From Paucibacter_B soli (GTDB taxonomy: Bacteria; Pseudomonadota; Gammaproteobacteria; Burkholderiales; Burkholderiaceae_C), in the NCBI RefSeq assembly GCF_037482845.1, contig NZ_JBBHJW010000006.1, forward strand, positions 1-64,000: 64,000 nt of DNA, in the 5' to 3' direction. The position numbers and the translations under genes are program-made. Shown piece after piece: positions 7,730 through 16,261 of this stretch; the stretch's first letter is position 1, and the number at the start of each line of letters is the position of its first letter. The notes below the pieces were generated by a model. That model was not told the origin of the DNA. It saw only the letters and a list, made by a program, of their open reading frames with translations, and searched no databases.

Positions 7730-8629
7730 TCAGCGGTCCTGCCGCGTCACGCTCAAGCGCAGCGGCGCTGACTTGAGCGCGACCTTGTTGTCGGCGTCCA
7801 GCAGGGCGATCTCGAGTTCGTAGTCGCCCTTGGCGAGATCCAGGGTAGTTTCGGTGCGGCCGTCGGCAAGCACCAGGCGCTGTGCCGTGCTGCCTGCGCG
7901 CTGCACCGTCACCGCGAAGTGGCCGGTGTCGGGCAGCTTGCGTCCGGCGGGTGCGATGCCCAGCCCGATCGCCCCCAGACTCAGCACAAAGGGGCTGCTC
8001 ACGGCCTCGCCGTCGCGCAGGTTCTTGGCGTAGACCTCCTTGCCGCCGCCGCGCGGCGCGCTGACCTGGTCCTGGTACCAGGCGGCGCAGCTGTTCTCGA
8101 ACTCGGCGGGGTCGATGGCGATGGGCGCGGCCGTGCGCGTGCCCAGCACATGCACCGTGATCTCGGGGCTGTAGACGAAATAGGGGCGGTGGTCGTGGTC
8201 GGCGAACAGCAATCGCAGCGTGTGTGGACCGGGTGGCAGGTCCAGCACCGTGCCCGTCTGCCCCTTGCCGAAATGCTTGTGCTTGTCGGAAAAGGGGATC
8301 TTCTGCTGGTGGTCGCGCGGCAGCGGCGTGTCGATCAGCAGATGGTGATGGCCGGCGCGTTCGGTCGGGTTGCCGGCGGGCACCACCCCCATGCCGCGCA
8401 CGCCGAACTCGATCATGAAGGGCGAGCGCAGCGCATAGCCGTTGCGCAGATTGACGAAGCGCACCGCGGTGGGCTCGCGCATGTCGATGGCACTGCGCTC
8501 GGCCGTGTAGTTCAACCAGCAGCGCCGTTCCAGCGCATTGCCGGGCAGACCCTGGGCCTGCGCCTTGGCCATGGCCAGCGTGCCCAGCATGGCCAGCAAC
8601 GCCGCGAACTTCACGCAGTTTGACTTCAT
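7730..8629 (-). CDS. Exported DUF4399 protein with a duplicated domain
   Basis: A 299-residue protein with a cleavable signal peptide (cleavage probably after AKAQA near residue 25). Residues about 60-165 match DUF4399, including the AGHHHLLID signature, the DHQQKIPFSDKHKHFGKGQT loop and a PGPHTLRLLFADHDH strand. A second, degenerate copy follows (about 185-295) in which the His cluster is reduced to TGHFAVTV. The histidine-rich loop suggests metal binding in the periplasm; the biochemical role of DUF4399 is unknown. It stands alone on its strand and converges with the preceding gene. Confidence 0.8.
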   Translation of the reverse strand: MKSNCVKFAALLAMLGTLAMAKAQAQGLPGNALERRCWLNYTAERSAIDMREPTAVRFVNLRNGYALRSPFMIEFGVRGMGVVPAGNPTERAGHHHLLIDTPLPRDHQQKIPFSDKHKHFGKGQTGTVLDLPPGPHTLRLLFADHDHRPYFVYSPEITVHVLGTRTAAPIAIDPAEFENSCAAWYQDQVSAPRGGGKEVYAKNLRDGEAVSSPFVLSLGAIGLGIAPAGRKLPDTGHFAVTVQRAGSTAQRLVLADGRTETTLDLAKGDYELEIALLDADNKVALKSAPLRLSVTRQDR

Positions 8630-8731
8630 GGCCTGGACTCCCTGGTTGCCGGGCCATTATGGGAGGCCCGTCAGGGGCTGTGAAGGCGCGGCGCGTCCAT
8701 CGAGTCGGGGGCAAGGCTGAGGCAGTTCCTG

Positions 8732-9760
8732 CTAGGTGCGCCACCAGGGCTGCGACGGCGGCGGCGCCTTGATGTCGACCCGCTCGCCCATCTGCGGCGT
8801 CGTCAGGGTCAGGTCTTGCGCCAGCGCGAGCGCGCTAATGCGCTCGAAGGGTTCGTCCCAGGCGTGCAGCGAGAGGTCGAAGGTGCCGTTGTGCATCGGC
8901 ATCATGACGCGCGCCCCCAGGTCGATATGGGCCTGCAGGCTTTGCTCCGGGTGCATGTGGATGTCGGGCCAGTCCTCGTTGTAGGCGCCGGTCTCGATCA
9001 GGCTCAGATCGAAGGGGCCATGGCGCTCGCCGATCGCCTTGAAGCCCGGGAAGTAGCCGCTGTCGCCGCTGAAGAAGAGCCTGAAGTCGGCATGCTCCAG
9101 CACCCAGGAGCACCACAGCGTGCGGTTGCCGTCGCGCAGGCCGCGGCCCGAGAAATGCTGCGCCGGTGTGGCATGCAGACGCAGGCCGTCGACCTGGGTG
9201 CTATGCCACCAGTCCAGCTCCCGCAACTTGCCTGCGGGCAGGCCCCAGCCGCGCAGGATCTCGCCCACGCCCAGCGGCGCGATAAAACACTCGGTCTTGG
9301 CGGCCAGCGCCAAGATCGCGGCCTTGTCCAGGTGATCGTAGTGGTCGTGCGAGAGGACCACGCCGCGGATAGACGGCAGCTCCTCGATGCCGATGGGCGG
9401 CGCGTGGAAGCGCTTGGGGCCGAGGAACTGCAGCGGCGAGGCGCGCAGCGAGAACACCGGATCGGTGAGCCAGAAGCCGCCATCGATCTTCAGCAGCATG
9501 GTCGAATGACCGAGGCGCCAGAGGCTGGTGTCGGGCGCAGCCAACAGCGCCGCGCGGCTCAGCGCCTGTACCGGGATGGGCTGGCGCGGCACCGTGTTGG
9601 CGGGCTTGTTGAAGGCAAAGCGCCACAGGATGGCGAGCGTCTTGCGCCAGCCCTGGGCGTGGCGGGGCGCATGGTTGCGAAAGCGCCGCTGGCCTGGCTG
9701 TGTCGTGGCATGGTGACTCGGCGCCACCGTTGCGGGGCCATGAAGTGTCGTGCTGCTCAT
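8732..9760 (-). CDS. MBL-fold metallohydrolase, NAPE-PLD/UlaG-like
   Basis: A 342-residue metallo-beta-lactamase-fold hydrolase with the metal motif SHDHYDHLD (HxHxDH), a TPAQHFSGRG loop, FSGDSGYF (the metal-bridging Asp) and MPMHNGTFD near the C-terminus. This combination is typical of the N-acylphosphatidylethanolamine phospholipase D-like and ascorbate-6-phosphate lactonase-like groups; the natural substrate cannot be read from sequence. The start at 9760 (MSSTTLHG) fits the divergent promoter. It faces a TetR gene across a region with two near-identical operator-like sites, so it is the likely regulated target. Confidence 0.85.
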   Translation of the reverse strand: MSSTTLHGPATVAPSHHATTQPGQRRFRNHAPRHAQGWRKTLAILWRFAFNKPANTVPRQPIPVQALSRAALLAAPDTSLWRLGHSTMLLKIDGGFWLTDPVFSLRASPLQFLGPKRFHAPPIGIEELPSIRGVVLSHDHYDHLDKAAILALAAKTECFIAPLGVGEILRGWGLPAGKLRELDWWHSTQVDGLRLHATPAQHFSGRGLRDGNRTLWCSWVLEHADFRLFFSGDSGYFPGFKAIGERHGPFDLSLIETGAYNEDWPDIHMHPEQSLQAHIDLGARVMMPMHNGTFDLSLHAWDEPFERISALALAQDLTLTTPQMGERVDIKAPPPSQPWWRT

Positions 9761-9776
9761 CGGTGATGCGTCCAAA

Positions 9777-9800
9777 AAGTACACTGAATAGTGTAGTGCT
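9777..9800. promoter_or_regulatory. Operator-like site 1 between MBL hydrolase and TetR genes
   Basis: AAGTACACTGAATAGTGTAG is centred on a perfect inverted repeat ACACT-GAAT-AGTGT. It matches site 2 at nearly every position, 35 bases away. A TACACT element readable on the minus strand overlaps it, so binding would block the MBL promoter. It is assigned to the adjacent TetR regulator by position. Confidence 0.6.
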
Positions 9801-9811
9801 GGGTTCCTTAA

Positions 9812-9835
9812 AAGTAAACTGAACGGTGTAAACTT
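9812..9835. promoter_or_regulatory. Operator-like site 2 between MBL hydrolase and TetR genes
   Basis: AAGTAAACTGAACGGTGTAA repeats site 1 (common core AAGTAMACTGAAYRGTGTAR) but with a less perfect dyad. It lies 28 bases before the TetR ATG and overlaps a possible -10 (TGTAAA), which suggests autorepression. Confidence 0.6.
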
Positions 9836-9863
9836 CGTGCACCAGTTCACTTTGCACGCCCAC

Positions 9864-10508
9864 ATGAGCGCCGCCACCGCAAGCCGCCTGACCGACCGCA
9901 AACGCGAGGCCATCGTGCGGGCGGCATTGGCCGAATTTCGCGAGCATGGTTTCGCCGGCACCAGCATGGACCGGGTGGCCGCGGCGGCCGAGGTCTCCAA
10001 GCGCACGGTCTACAACCATTTCCCCAGCAAGGAGGATCTGTTCGCCGAGATCCTGCTGCAGCTATGGCAGCGCAGCAAGGCCTTGCCGCCGCAGCTGTAC
10101 CGGGCGGACGAGCCGCTGCGCGATCAACTGCTGGACATCCTGGGCGAAAAGCTCAAGCTCATGACCGATGCCGGCTTCATGGACCTGGTGCGGGTGGCGG
10201 TGGCAGAGATGCTGCACACGCCCGAGCGCGCCCAGGCCATGGTGGCGCGGCTGGGCGAAAAGGAGGCCGGCCTGGCGCAATGGATTGCGGCCGCGCAGGC
10301 CGATGGCCGCCTGCGCCCGGTGGATGCGCCCTATGCGGCCCAGCAGCTGCAGGGCATGCTGAAGGCCTTCGCGTTCTGGCCGCAGCTGGCGATGGGTCAG
10401 CCGCCCTTGTCCAAGGCGCAGCAGCAGCGCGTGCTGCAGGACAGCGTCGACATGTTCCTCGCCTTCTATGCCAGCGCTGCCGGCGAGGGCGTCAGGCCGC
10501 GGCCTTAG
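9864..10508 (+). CDS. TetR/AcrR family transcriptional regulator
   Basis: A 214-residue repressor with an N-terminal TetR helix-turn-helix (residues about 8-60; KREAIVRAALAEFREHGFAG, then VAAAAEVSKRTVYNHFPSKE) and a helical C-terminal ligand domain of the AefR-like type. I placed the start at ATG 9864 (MSAATASRL); a GTG at 9837 is in frame but would lie inside the operator region. It is divergent from the MBL hydrolase and shares the paired operators with it. Its 3' end overlaps the convergent M14 peptidase gene by 17 bases. The ligand is unknown. Confidence 0.9.
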   Translation: MSAATASRLTDRKREAIVRAALAEFREHGFAGTSMDRVAAAAEVSKRTVYNHFPSKEDLFAEILLQLWQRSKALPPQLYRADEPLRDQLLDILGEKLKLMTDAGFMDLVRVAVAEMLHTPERAQAMVARLGEKEAGLAQWIAAAQADGRLRPVDAPYAAQQLQGMLKAFAFWPQLAMGQPPLSKAQQQRVLQDSVDMFLAFYASAAGEGVRPRP

Positions 10509-11313
10509 CGCCACCCAGCGCGATGAAGGCCGTCATCATCGCGGCCTGCGCCGCGATGCGGGACGCCAGCGGCTGTTGCCCCGGCGTTTCGACACAGGCC
10601 GCGCGCAGCGCACCCTGCTCCATCAGCCAGGCCTCGAAGGAGCCGTCGTAATGGTTGAAGACGATGCCGCCCTCGATCGGGCAGTCGTCCACCAGACCAT
10701 CGGGATAGCAGGGAAAGTGGGCGGTGTTGGCGGCCAGCAGGGCTTGGCTGAAGGCGCCCGGGCGGGCGCTGCGCTCGAAGCTGTAGAGATAGGCCTGCTC
10801 GACGCCCACATCCTCATGGCAGCTGAGCACGCCGTCCCGCCCGGCGTCGAGCAGCAACTCGGCATGCTCCAGCAGGATCCGGCCCTCGCGCGAGGGCGGC
10901 CCGTCTTCCACGGCCAGGCTGGGATAGCCTCGGTTGGGATTCTCGCCCCATTCGTTGAAGCGCCGACCGGCGTTGAAGCCGGTCGGATTGACCAGCGGCA
11001 ACACCGTGAGATGCACCCGGTCCAGCGATTCGGTGGACGCGTCTCTCAGGGCGCGCAGCACGCCCCAGGGACCGGCCGACTCTTCGCCGTGGAAGCCGCT
11101 GGCGAGCAGCAGGCGCGGCGCATCGCTGCGGCGCGCCGGGCGCGTGAGGCACCAGATCGGATGGTCGGCGACACGACCCAGCTCGCGTGCCGAAAAGCCG
11201 CGCAGCTGTGCCGTTTGCAGCAGTTGCGCCAGCAGCGCGGCTCCGTCGTTGCTAAGTTGGGCACCGCAGTCGGGTGGCAGCTCCCAAGTCCAGCTCTTTT
11301 CGGTGTCGATCAT
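10492..11313 (-). CDS. M14-family zinc carboxypeptidase-like protein
   Basis: A 273-residue M14-type protein. The zinc ligands H75 and E78 (GFHGEESAG) and H166 (SCHEDVG), and the general base E242 (CVETPG), are all present, as is the substrate-binding NPNRGY arginine motif. It is short, without a signal peptide, and fits cytoplasmic members that process peptides or amidated metabolites. The ATG overlaps the stop of the upstream MFS transporter (ATGA). The pairing with an AmpG-like muropeptide-type permease suggests uptake of a small peptide or murein fragment followed by trimming; that is inference. Confidence 0.82.
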   Translation of the reverse strand: MIDTEKSWTWELPPDCGAQLSNDGAALLAQLLQTAQLRGFSARELGRVADHPIWCLTRPARRSDAPRLLLASGFHGEESAGPWGVLRALRDASTESLDRVHLTVLPLVNPTGFNAGRRFNEWGENPNRGYPSLAVEDGPPSREGRILLEHAELLLDAGRDGVLSCHEDVGVEQAYLYSFERSARPGAFSQALLAANTAHFPCYPDGLVDDCPIEGGIVFNHYDGSFEAWLMEQGALRAACVETPGQQPLASRIAAQAAMMTAFIALGGAKAAA

Positions 11314-12548
11314 GGCCTTGCTCGTACAGTCAGTGTCTTGATGCGTGCCAACGCGAGCAGCATCAGCAGGGCGCTCACACCGATGGCGGCTTCGGTGTAC
11401 AGCATGGGTCGGGCTCCCCAGTTCTGGTGTACCCAACCGTCGAACAGGGTCATCCAGGCGACCGGCAGATTGGACAGCGCGGCCAGCAGGTTGTACTTGG
11501 TCGCCGCAGCGCCGTGACCAATGGCCTCCAGCACCATGGCGGAAAAGCCGGCATAGGTCAGCCCGGAGATGAAGGCATAGAGCGCCGTGAAGACCACATA
11601 GCTGCTCTGATTGGTGGATGCGAGGCCCATGCTCAGGGCGCAGGCCGCCTGCGCCAACCCGAACAGACAGTAGGCCAGTTTGCGGTCCATGCGGTCGCAC
11701 ACAAAGCCTCCCACCAGGCAGCCCAGCGCCGAAATAAGCCCTCCGCCCACACCGTTGATCAGTGCGACGGTGTTGGGTGAAGCGTGCCAGTCCGGCGCGA
11801 GCACCGACCAGAGATTGGACGCGGCGCCGCTGCCAATCGGCAGGAAGCAGGCCAGCAGGGCCAGGGCACCAACGCGCGAGCGCGCCATGCCCCAAACGTC
11901 GAGCGTCACCGCTTTGAGATGCTGTCGCAGCCCCGCGTTCGGAGCGGCAGCCGATCTGGGCCGTTCCTGGATGGGCAGCAATGCCAGCGCACAAAGCATG
12001 CAAGCGGCGGCGAGCAGGCCGCTGGCCCATGCCTGGCTGAAATGCATGTCCTGGGCCAACCACAGTGCTGCACCGCCACCGATGCCCAGCCCACCAAGAT
12101 TGCCAGCCTGGAACCAGCCTGCGGCGCGGCCCTTGGCATCGTCTGGCGTGCCATTGGCCATCAGACCCTCGACGGCCATGCCAAGAAAGGTGGACGCGAG
12201 ATTGGTCAGCAGCACCGCGGCAGACAGCCAGGGCAGTGGGGCGTGCTTGTGGGTCAGCAGTCCCATTGCATACATGCCGGCACAGGTGAACACAAGCGAC
12301 AGCATGTACCAGCGCTTGCGGCTCAGCGTCAGATCGACGCTGGGTGCCCACAGGAACTTCCATGTGTGCGGCAGGTAGCTCAGTGCAATCAAGGTGCCGA
12401 TCTCGGCCGCATCCACCTTGGCCTGCGTCAGCCAGTAGGCCAGCGTGACCGTCAGGAAGCCGCTCAAGACGCCGAACGGCAGGATCAGTATCAGGTAGAC
12501 CGACGGGTGCGTCGGCCAGTGCCGAGCGCTCGAATGGTGGCTCAGCAT
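11310..12548 (-). CDS. MFS transporter, AmpG/PAT-like
   Basis: A 412-residue inner-membrane permease with about 12 predicted hydrophobic helices. The N-terminal segment (VYLILILPFGVLSGFLTVTL, then GTLIALSYLPHTWKFLWAP) and the GxGIGGG loop resemble the PAT/AmpG branch of the major facilitator superfamily, which imports muropeptides or acetyl-CoA-linked solutes. It lies first in a two-gene unit with the M14 peptidase (four-base overlap). GC content is a little lower than in flanking genes. The substrate is not defined by sequence. Confidence 0.82.
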   Translation of the reverse strand: MLSHHSSARHWPTHPSVYLILILPFGVLSGFLTVTLAYWLTQAKVDAAEIGTLIALSYLPHTWKFLWAPSVDLTLSRKRWYMLSLVFTCAGMYAMGLLTHKHAPLPWLSAAVLLTNLASTFLGMAVEGLMANGTPDDAKGRAAGWFQAGNLGGLGIGGGAALWLAQDMHFSQAWASGLLAAACMLCALALLPIQERPRSAAAPNAGLRQHLKAVTLDVWGMARSRVGALALLACFLPIGSGAASNLWSVLAPDWHASPNTVALINGVGGGLISALGCLVGGFVCDRMDRKLAYCLFGLAQAACALSMGLASTNQSSYVVFTALYAFISGLTYAGFSAMVLEAIGHGAAATKYNLLAALSNLPVAWMTLFDGWVHQNWGARPMLYTEAAIGVSALLMLLALARIKTLTVRARP

Positions 12549-12570
12549 GAAGCTGCGGATCTGGCGTCGA

Positions 12571-13617
12571 TCAAGCCGCCAGGCGGCCGCCCTGCGACAG
12601 ATTCAAGCCGAGCTGGCCCATCAAGTCCTTGGGGTCGCTCATCTGCGGGATCAGGTCGGCTTCCTGGCCCAGGCCCAACTCACGCGCCAGGTCGCGCAAG
12701 AGGCGTAGTGCCGAGAAGTCTTCCAGCGCAAAGCCCACCGAGTCGAACACGGTGACCTGCGCGGCGCTGTCGCGGCCGCTGGCCGTGCCGCGCAGCACCT
12801 GCCAGAACTCGGTGACCGGGAAGTCTGCCGGCATCTGCTGCACATCGCCCTCGATGCGCGACTGCGGCTCGTACTCGACGAACACCTTGCCCATCTCCAG
12901 CACGCCGCGGTGCAGCTCGGTCTTGCCGGGGCAATCGCCGCCCACGCCGTTGATATGCATGCCCGGCTCGATCATCTCGGGCGTGATGATGGTGGCGTAG
13001 TTCTTGTCGGCGGTGACGGTGGTGACGATGTCGGCACCACGCACCGCTTCGGCCGTGCTGCCGCAGACCTTCAGCGTCAGGCCGGGCACGCCGCCGAGGT
13101 GGCGTTGCAGCTTGGCGGTGGCGGCCGGGTCGATGTCGAACAGGCGGATCTCGTTGATGCCCAGCAGGTAATGGAAGGCCAGGGCCTGGAATTCGCTTTG
13201 CGCGCCATTGCCGATCAGGGCCATGCTGCGGCTCTCGGGCCGGGCCAGGCGGCGTGCCACCATCGCCGAGGTGGCGGCGGTGCGGATGGCGGTGGTGAGG
13301 GTCAGCTCCGCCACCAGTTCGGGGCGGCCGGTGTAGACGTCGGCCAAGAGGCCCAGCGCCATCACGGTGGGCAGGCCTTCCCTGGTGTTCTTGGGATGAC
13401 CGTTGACGTACTTGAAGCTGTAGAGACTGGCGTCGGCGATAGGCATCAGCTCGATCACACCGTCCTGCGAATGGCTGGCCACGCGCGGAGTCTTGTCGAA
13501 TTCGCTCCAGCGCAGGTAGTCGGCCTCGATATAGCCGGCCATGCGCTTGAGACACTCGGCCAGACCGAGCTGCTGGGCGATCTTGGCAAGGTCCTTGGTG
13601 GTCAGCAGGGTGGTCAT
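12571..13617 (-). CDS. Ornithine cyclodeaminase
   Basis: A 348-residue member of the ornithine cyclodeaminase/mu-crystallin family, converting L-ornithine to L-proline and ammonia with tightly bound NAD+. The Rossmann motif (SMALIGNGAQSEFQALAF) and the family segment GVGGDCPGKTEL are clear; the latter is typical of true ornithine cyclodeaminases rather than siderophore-pathway homologues. The start at 13617 (MTTLLTTKD) has GGAG upstream; the longer open frame above it runs into the divergent regulator. It faces an Lrp-family gene, its probable regulator. Confidence 0.9.
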   Translation of the reverse strand: MTTLLTTKDLAKIAQQLGLAECLKRMAGYIEADYLRWSEFDKTPRVASHSQDGVIELMPIADASLYSFKYVNGHPKNTREGLPTVMALGLLADVYTGRPELVAELTLTTAIRTAATSAMVARRLARPESRSMALIGNGAQSEFQALAFHYLLGINEIRLFDIDPAATAKLQRHLGGVPGLTLKVCGSTAEAVRGADIVTTVTADKNYATIITPEMIEPGMHINGVGGDCPGKTELHRGVLEMGKVFVEYEPQSRIEGDVQQMPADFPVTEFWQVLRGTASGRDSAAQVTVFDSVGFALEDFSALRLLRDLARELGLGQEADLIPQMSDPKDLMGQLGLNLSQGGRLAA

Positions 13618-13797
13618 GGGCGGTCTCCGTTGTTTCGTTGGAGTGATTCTTGCCAAAGCACTTGCTAGCGAGAAGGGCAAGACTTGCCTAGTAATTGCAG
13701 GTAATCTGCCGTTTCGATAGTGGAAATTGGCAAAATGGCAAAATGGAGGCCATTGGGGCGGTATGCGCCCCTTGCTCAAGCTGCCGGAAACCACCTC
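13618..13797. promoter_or_regulatory. Divergent control region between ornithine cyclodeaminase and Lrp genes
   Basis: This 180-base region holds both promoters and is AT-richer than its flanks. It contains a tandem GGCAAAAT-GGCAAAAT at 13729-13744 and repeated CTTGC/GCAAG half-sites between 13660 and 13690 (CTTGCTAGCGAGAAGGGCAAG). Repeated weak half-sites over several helical turns are what Lrp-type octamers bind. The exact operator is not resolved. Confidence 0.4.
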
Positions 13798-14223
13798 ATG
13801 GACACCCTCGACCAACAACTGATGGCGCTGCTGCGCCAGGATGCGCGCGCCAGCGTGGCCACCTTGGCGAGCAAGCTCAAGGTCTCGCGCGGCACCGTCA
13901 CCAACCGCATTGCCAAGCTGGAGGACTCGGGGGTGATCGTGGGCTACACGATCCGCCTGCGGCCCGACGTCACGCCCAACCAGATCACCGCCTGGATGAG
14001 CATCGCGGTGGAGGGCAACCGCACGCGCGAGGTCATCAGCATCCTGCTGGGCGAGCCGGGCGTCTCGGGGCTGTTCGACACCAACGGCCGCTGGGACCTG
14101 CTGGCCGAGCTGCGCGCTGCGACGCTGGGGGAACTGGCCGACGTGCTCGAACGCGTGCGCCTGATCAAGGGCATAGGCGCCACCGAGACCAGCATCCATT
14201 TGCAGACCTACAAGCTGTCATGA
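13798..14223 (+). CDS. Lrp/AsnC family transcriptional regulator
   Basis: A 141-residue leucine-responsive-type regulator: N-terminal helix-turn-helix (residues about 18-48, VATLASKLKVSRGTVTNRIA) followed by the RAM ligand domain (about 65-140; MSIAVEGNRTREVI, LFDTNGRWDLLAEL). I selected ATG 13798 (MDTLDQQL), the normal family start, over an upstream ATG at 13720. It is divergent from ornithine cyclodeaminase, a common arrangement for amino-acid catabolism regulators, and its stop overlaps the nicotinamidase start (ATGA), so the regulator and NAD salvage genes are co-translated. Confidence 0.92.
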   Translation: MDTLDQQLMALLRQDARASVATLASKLKVSRGTVTNRIAKLEDSGVIVGYTIRLRPDVTPNQITAWMSIAVEGNRTREVISILLGEPGVSGLFDTNGRWDLLAELRAATLGELADVLERVRLIKGIGATETSIHLQTYKLS

Positions 14224-15068
14224 ATACCCAGCTCCTCATCATCGACGCGCAGAACGACTTCTGCGACCTGCCGCCGTCCTGGTGCACCACCGACCCGCTG
14301 ACCGGCGTGCCGCTGCTGCCGGCCCTGCCGGTGCCGGGTGCGCATGCCGACATGCTGCGCTTGGCCGGGCTTGTGGACGTCCTGGGCGCGCGGCTCGACG
14401 ACATCACCCTGACCCTGGATTCACACCACCATATCGACATTGCCCACCCCGGCTTCTGGCAGCGGGCCGACGGGGGCCAGGTCTTGCCTTTCACGGCCAT
14501 CACGGCGGCGCAGCTGCGGGCGGGCGAGTTCCGGCCGCGCGAGGCCGCGGCGCTGCCGCGCGCGCAGGCCTATCTGGACGCCCTCGAGGCCGCCGGCCGC
14601 TACACCCTGATGGTGTGGCCGGTGCATTGCGAGATCGGCAGCTGGGGTCATGGCCTGCACGCTGCCGTGCGCGCGGCCTGCAACAGCTGGGAACTATGGC
14701 AGCGCCGGCCCAGCCGCAAGCTGCTCAAGGGCAGCAACCCCTGGGCCGAGCATTACAGCGCCCTGCAGGCCGAGGTGCCGGACGCGGCCGATGCCGACAC
14801 CCTGCTCAACCAGCCCCTGCTGCAAGCGCTGGATCGCGCCGGCCAGCTCTTGATCGCCGGCGAAGCCTCCAGCCACTGTGTCAAGGCCACGGTGGAGCAC
14901 CTGGTCGAGCACTTACCCGGCGCGAGACTGGAACGCATGGTGCTGTTGACCGACGCCATGAGTCCGGTGGCCGGCTTCGAGGCACAGCAGCAGGCCTTCT
15001 TCGCCGCCATGCGCGCGCGTGGCCTGCGCCTGGCCAGTTGCGCCGAGATGCAGGCGGAGCTGGCATGA
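14220..15068 (+). CDS. pncA: Nicotinamidase-type cysteine hydrolase
   Basis: A 282-residue isochorismatase-fold hydrolase, longer than E. coli PncA (about 213). The triad is visible: D9 (IIDAQNDF), a lysine in RRPSRKLLKGSNPWAEHYS, and nucleophile C220 (GEASSHCVKATVEH). The DSHHH segment provides metal ligands as in nicotinamidases. It should hydrolyse nicotinamide to nicotinate, which the next gene (nicotinate phosphoribosyltransferase, four-base overlap) consumes; that neighbour is the best support for the assignment over other cysteine hydrolases. It overlaps the Lrp gene at its 5' end. Confidence 0.87.
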   Translation: MNTQLLIIDAQNDFCDLPPSWCTTDPLTGVPLLPALPVPGAHADMLRLAGLVDVLGARLDDITLTLDSHHHIDIAHPGFWQRADGGQVLPFTAITAAQLRAGEFRPREAAALPRAQAYLDALEAAGRYTLMVWPVHCEIGSWGHGLHAAVRAACNSWELWQRRPSRKLLKGSNPWAEHYSALQAEVPDAADADTLLNQPLLQALDRAGQLLIAGEASSHCVKATVEHLVEHLPGARLERMVLLTDAMSPVAGFEAQQQAFFAAMRARGLRLASCAEMQAELA

Positions 15069-16261
15069 GCGCCCCCATCATCACCAGCCTGCTGGAGACC
15101 GACCTCTACAAGTTCACGATGTGGCAGGCGATGTTGCATCGCCATCCGCAGACACAGGCCGAGTACCAGTTCCTGTGCCGCAACCCCAGCGCGTTCGCGC
15201 TCGCCGATCTCCTGCCCGAGCTCGAGCGCGAGCTGGATGCGCTGTGCGGCCTGAGCTTTCACACCGATGAGCTGGCCTATCTGCGCGGGCTGCGCTTCAT
15301 GAAGTCGGATTTTGTCGACTTCCTGCGCATCTTCCGTTTCCAGCGCGACTTCATCCGCGTGCGTGCCGCTGGCGAAGGGCTCTCCATCGTCGCCAGCGGG
15401 CCGCAGGTGCATGTGATGGCCTTCGAGATCTTTGTGCTGGCCATCGTCAACGAGCTGTATTCGCGCCGCTTCGACCAGGCCGCCGCGCTGGCCGAGGGCC
15501 GGACCCGCCTGCACCACAAGATCGGGCTGCTGCGCGCCTTCGCCGACGAGCCGGAGCGCCGCCACCCCTTCGAGGTGTTCGACTTCGGCCTGCGCCGGCG
15601 CTTCTCGGGCGCTTGGCAGCACGAGGTGGTGGCCACGCTCAAGCAGGAACTGCCGCAGTATTTCAAGGGCACCTCGAATGTGCTGCTGGCGCGCGACCTG
15701 GAGCTGGTGCCCATCGGCACCATGGCCCATGAGTACCTGCAGAGCTACCAGGCCACCGGCGTGCGCCTGCGCGACCATCAGAAGGCGGCGCTGGAGGATT
15801 GGGTGCAGGAATACCGCGGCGATCTTGGCGTGGCGCTCACCGACGTGGTGGGCATGGACGCCTTCCTGGCCGACTTCGATCTCTATTTCGCCAAGCTCTT
15901 CGATGGCCTGCGCCACGACTCCGGCGACCCCTATGTCTGGGGCGAGAAGGCGCTGGCGCATTACGCCCGGCTGCGCATCGATCCGCATACCAAGCGCCTG
16001 GTGTTTTCCGACGGCCTGGATGTGCCCGCCGCTCTGGCCCTGTACCGCCACTTTGCCGACCGCACCCAGCTGGGCTTCGGCATCGGCACCAACTTCAGCA
16101 ATGACATGGGGGTGGAGCCGCTCAACATCGTCATGAAGCTCACACAATGCAACGGCCAGCCGGTCGCCAAGCTGTCCGACAGCCCCGGCAAGACCATGTG
16201 CGACGACGCCACCTTCCTGGCCTATCTGCGCCAGGTGTTCAACATCCGGGATCAGGGCTGA
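15065..16261 (+). CDS. pncB: Nicotinate phosphoribosyltransferase
   Basis: A 398-residue NAPRTase that makes nicotinate mononucleotide from nicotinate and PRPP (Preiss-Handler NAD salvage). It starts MSAPIITSLLETDLYKFTMW, the conserved N-terminus of the bacterial family, and retains the GTSNVLLARDL, DGLRHDSGDP and GIGTNFSND substrate-binding motifs. Length matches E. coli PncB (400). It is coupled to pncA through ATGA and overlaps the convergent penicillin acylase gene by ten bases at its end. Confidence 0.96.
   Translation: MSAPIITSLLETDLYKFTMWQAMLHRHPQTQAEYQFLCRNPSAFALADLLPELERELDALCGLSFHTDELAYLRGLRFMKSDFVDFLRIFRFQRDFIRVRAAGEGLSIVASGPQVHVMAFEIFVLAIVNELYSRRFDQAAALAEGRTRLHHKIGLLRAFADEPERRHPFEVFDFGLRRRFSGAWQHEVVATLKQELPQYFKGTSNVLLARDLELVPIGTMAHEYLQSYQATGVRLRDHQKAALEDWVQEYRGDLGVALTDVVGMDAFLADFDLYFAKLFDGLRHDSGDPYVWGEKALAHYARLRIDPHTKRLVFSDGLDVPAALALYRHFADRTQLGFGIGTNFSNDMGVEPLNIVMKLTQCNGQPVAKLSDSPGKTMCDDATFLAYLRQVFNIRDQG

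Noticed and set aside
8655..8680. Short hairpin GGGCC/GGCCC between the DUF4399 and MBL genes as a terminator.
   Set aside because: Only five base pairs with a long loop and no T-run.
11314..12363. N-terminal extension of the M14 peptidase frame.
   Set aside because: It lies entirely within the MFS gene in another frame; the ATG at 11313 with ATGA overlap is the sensible start.
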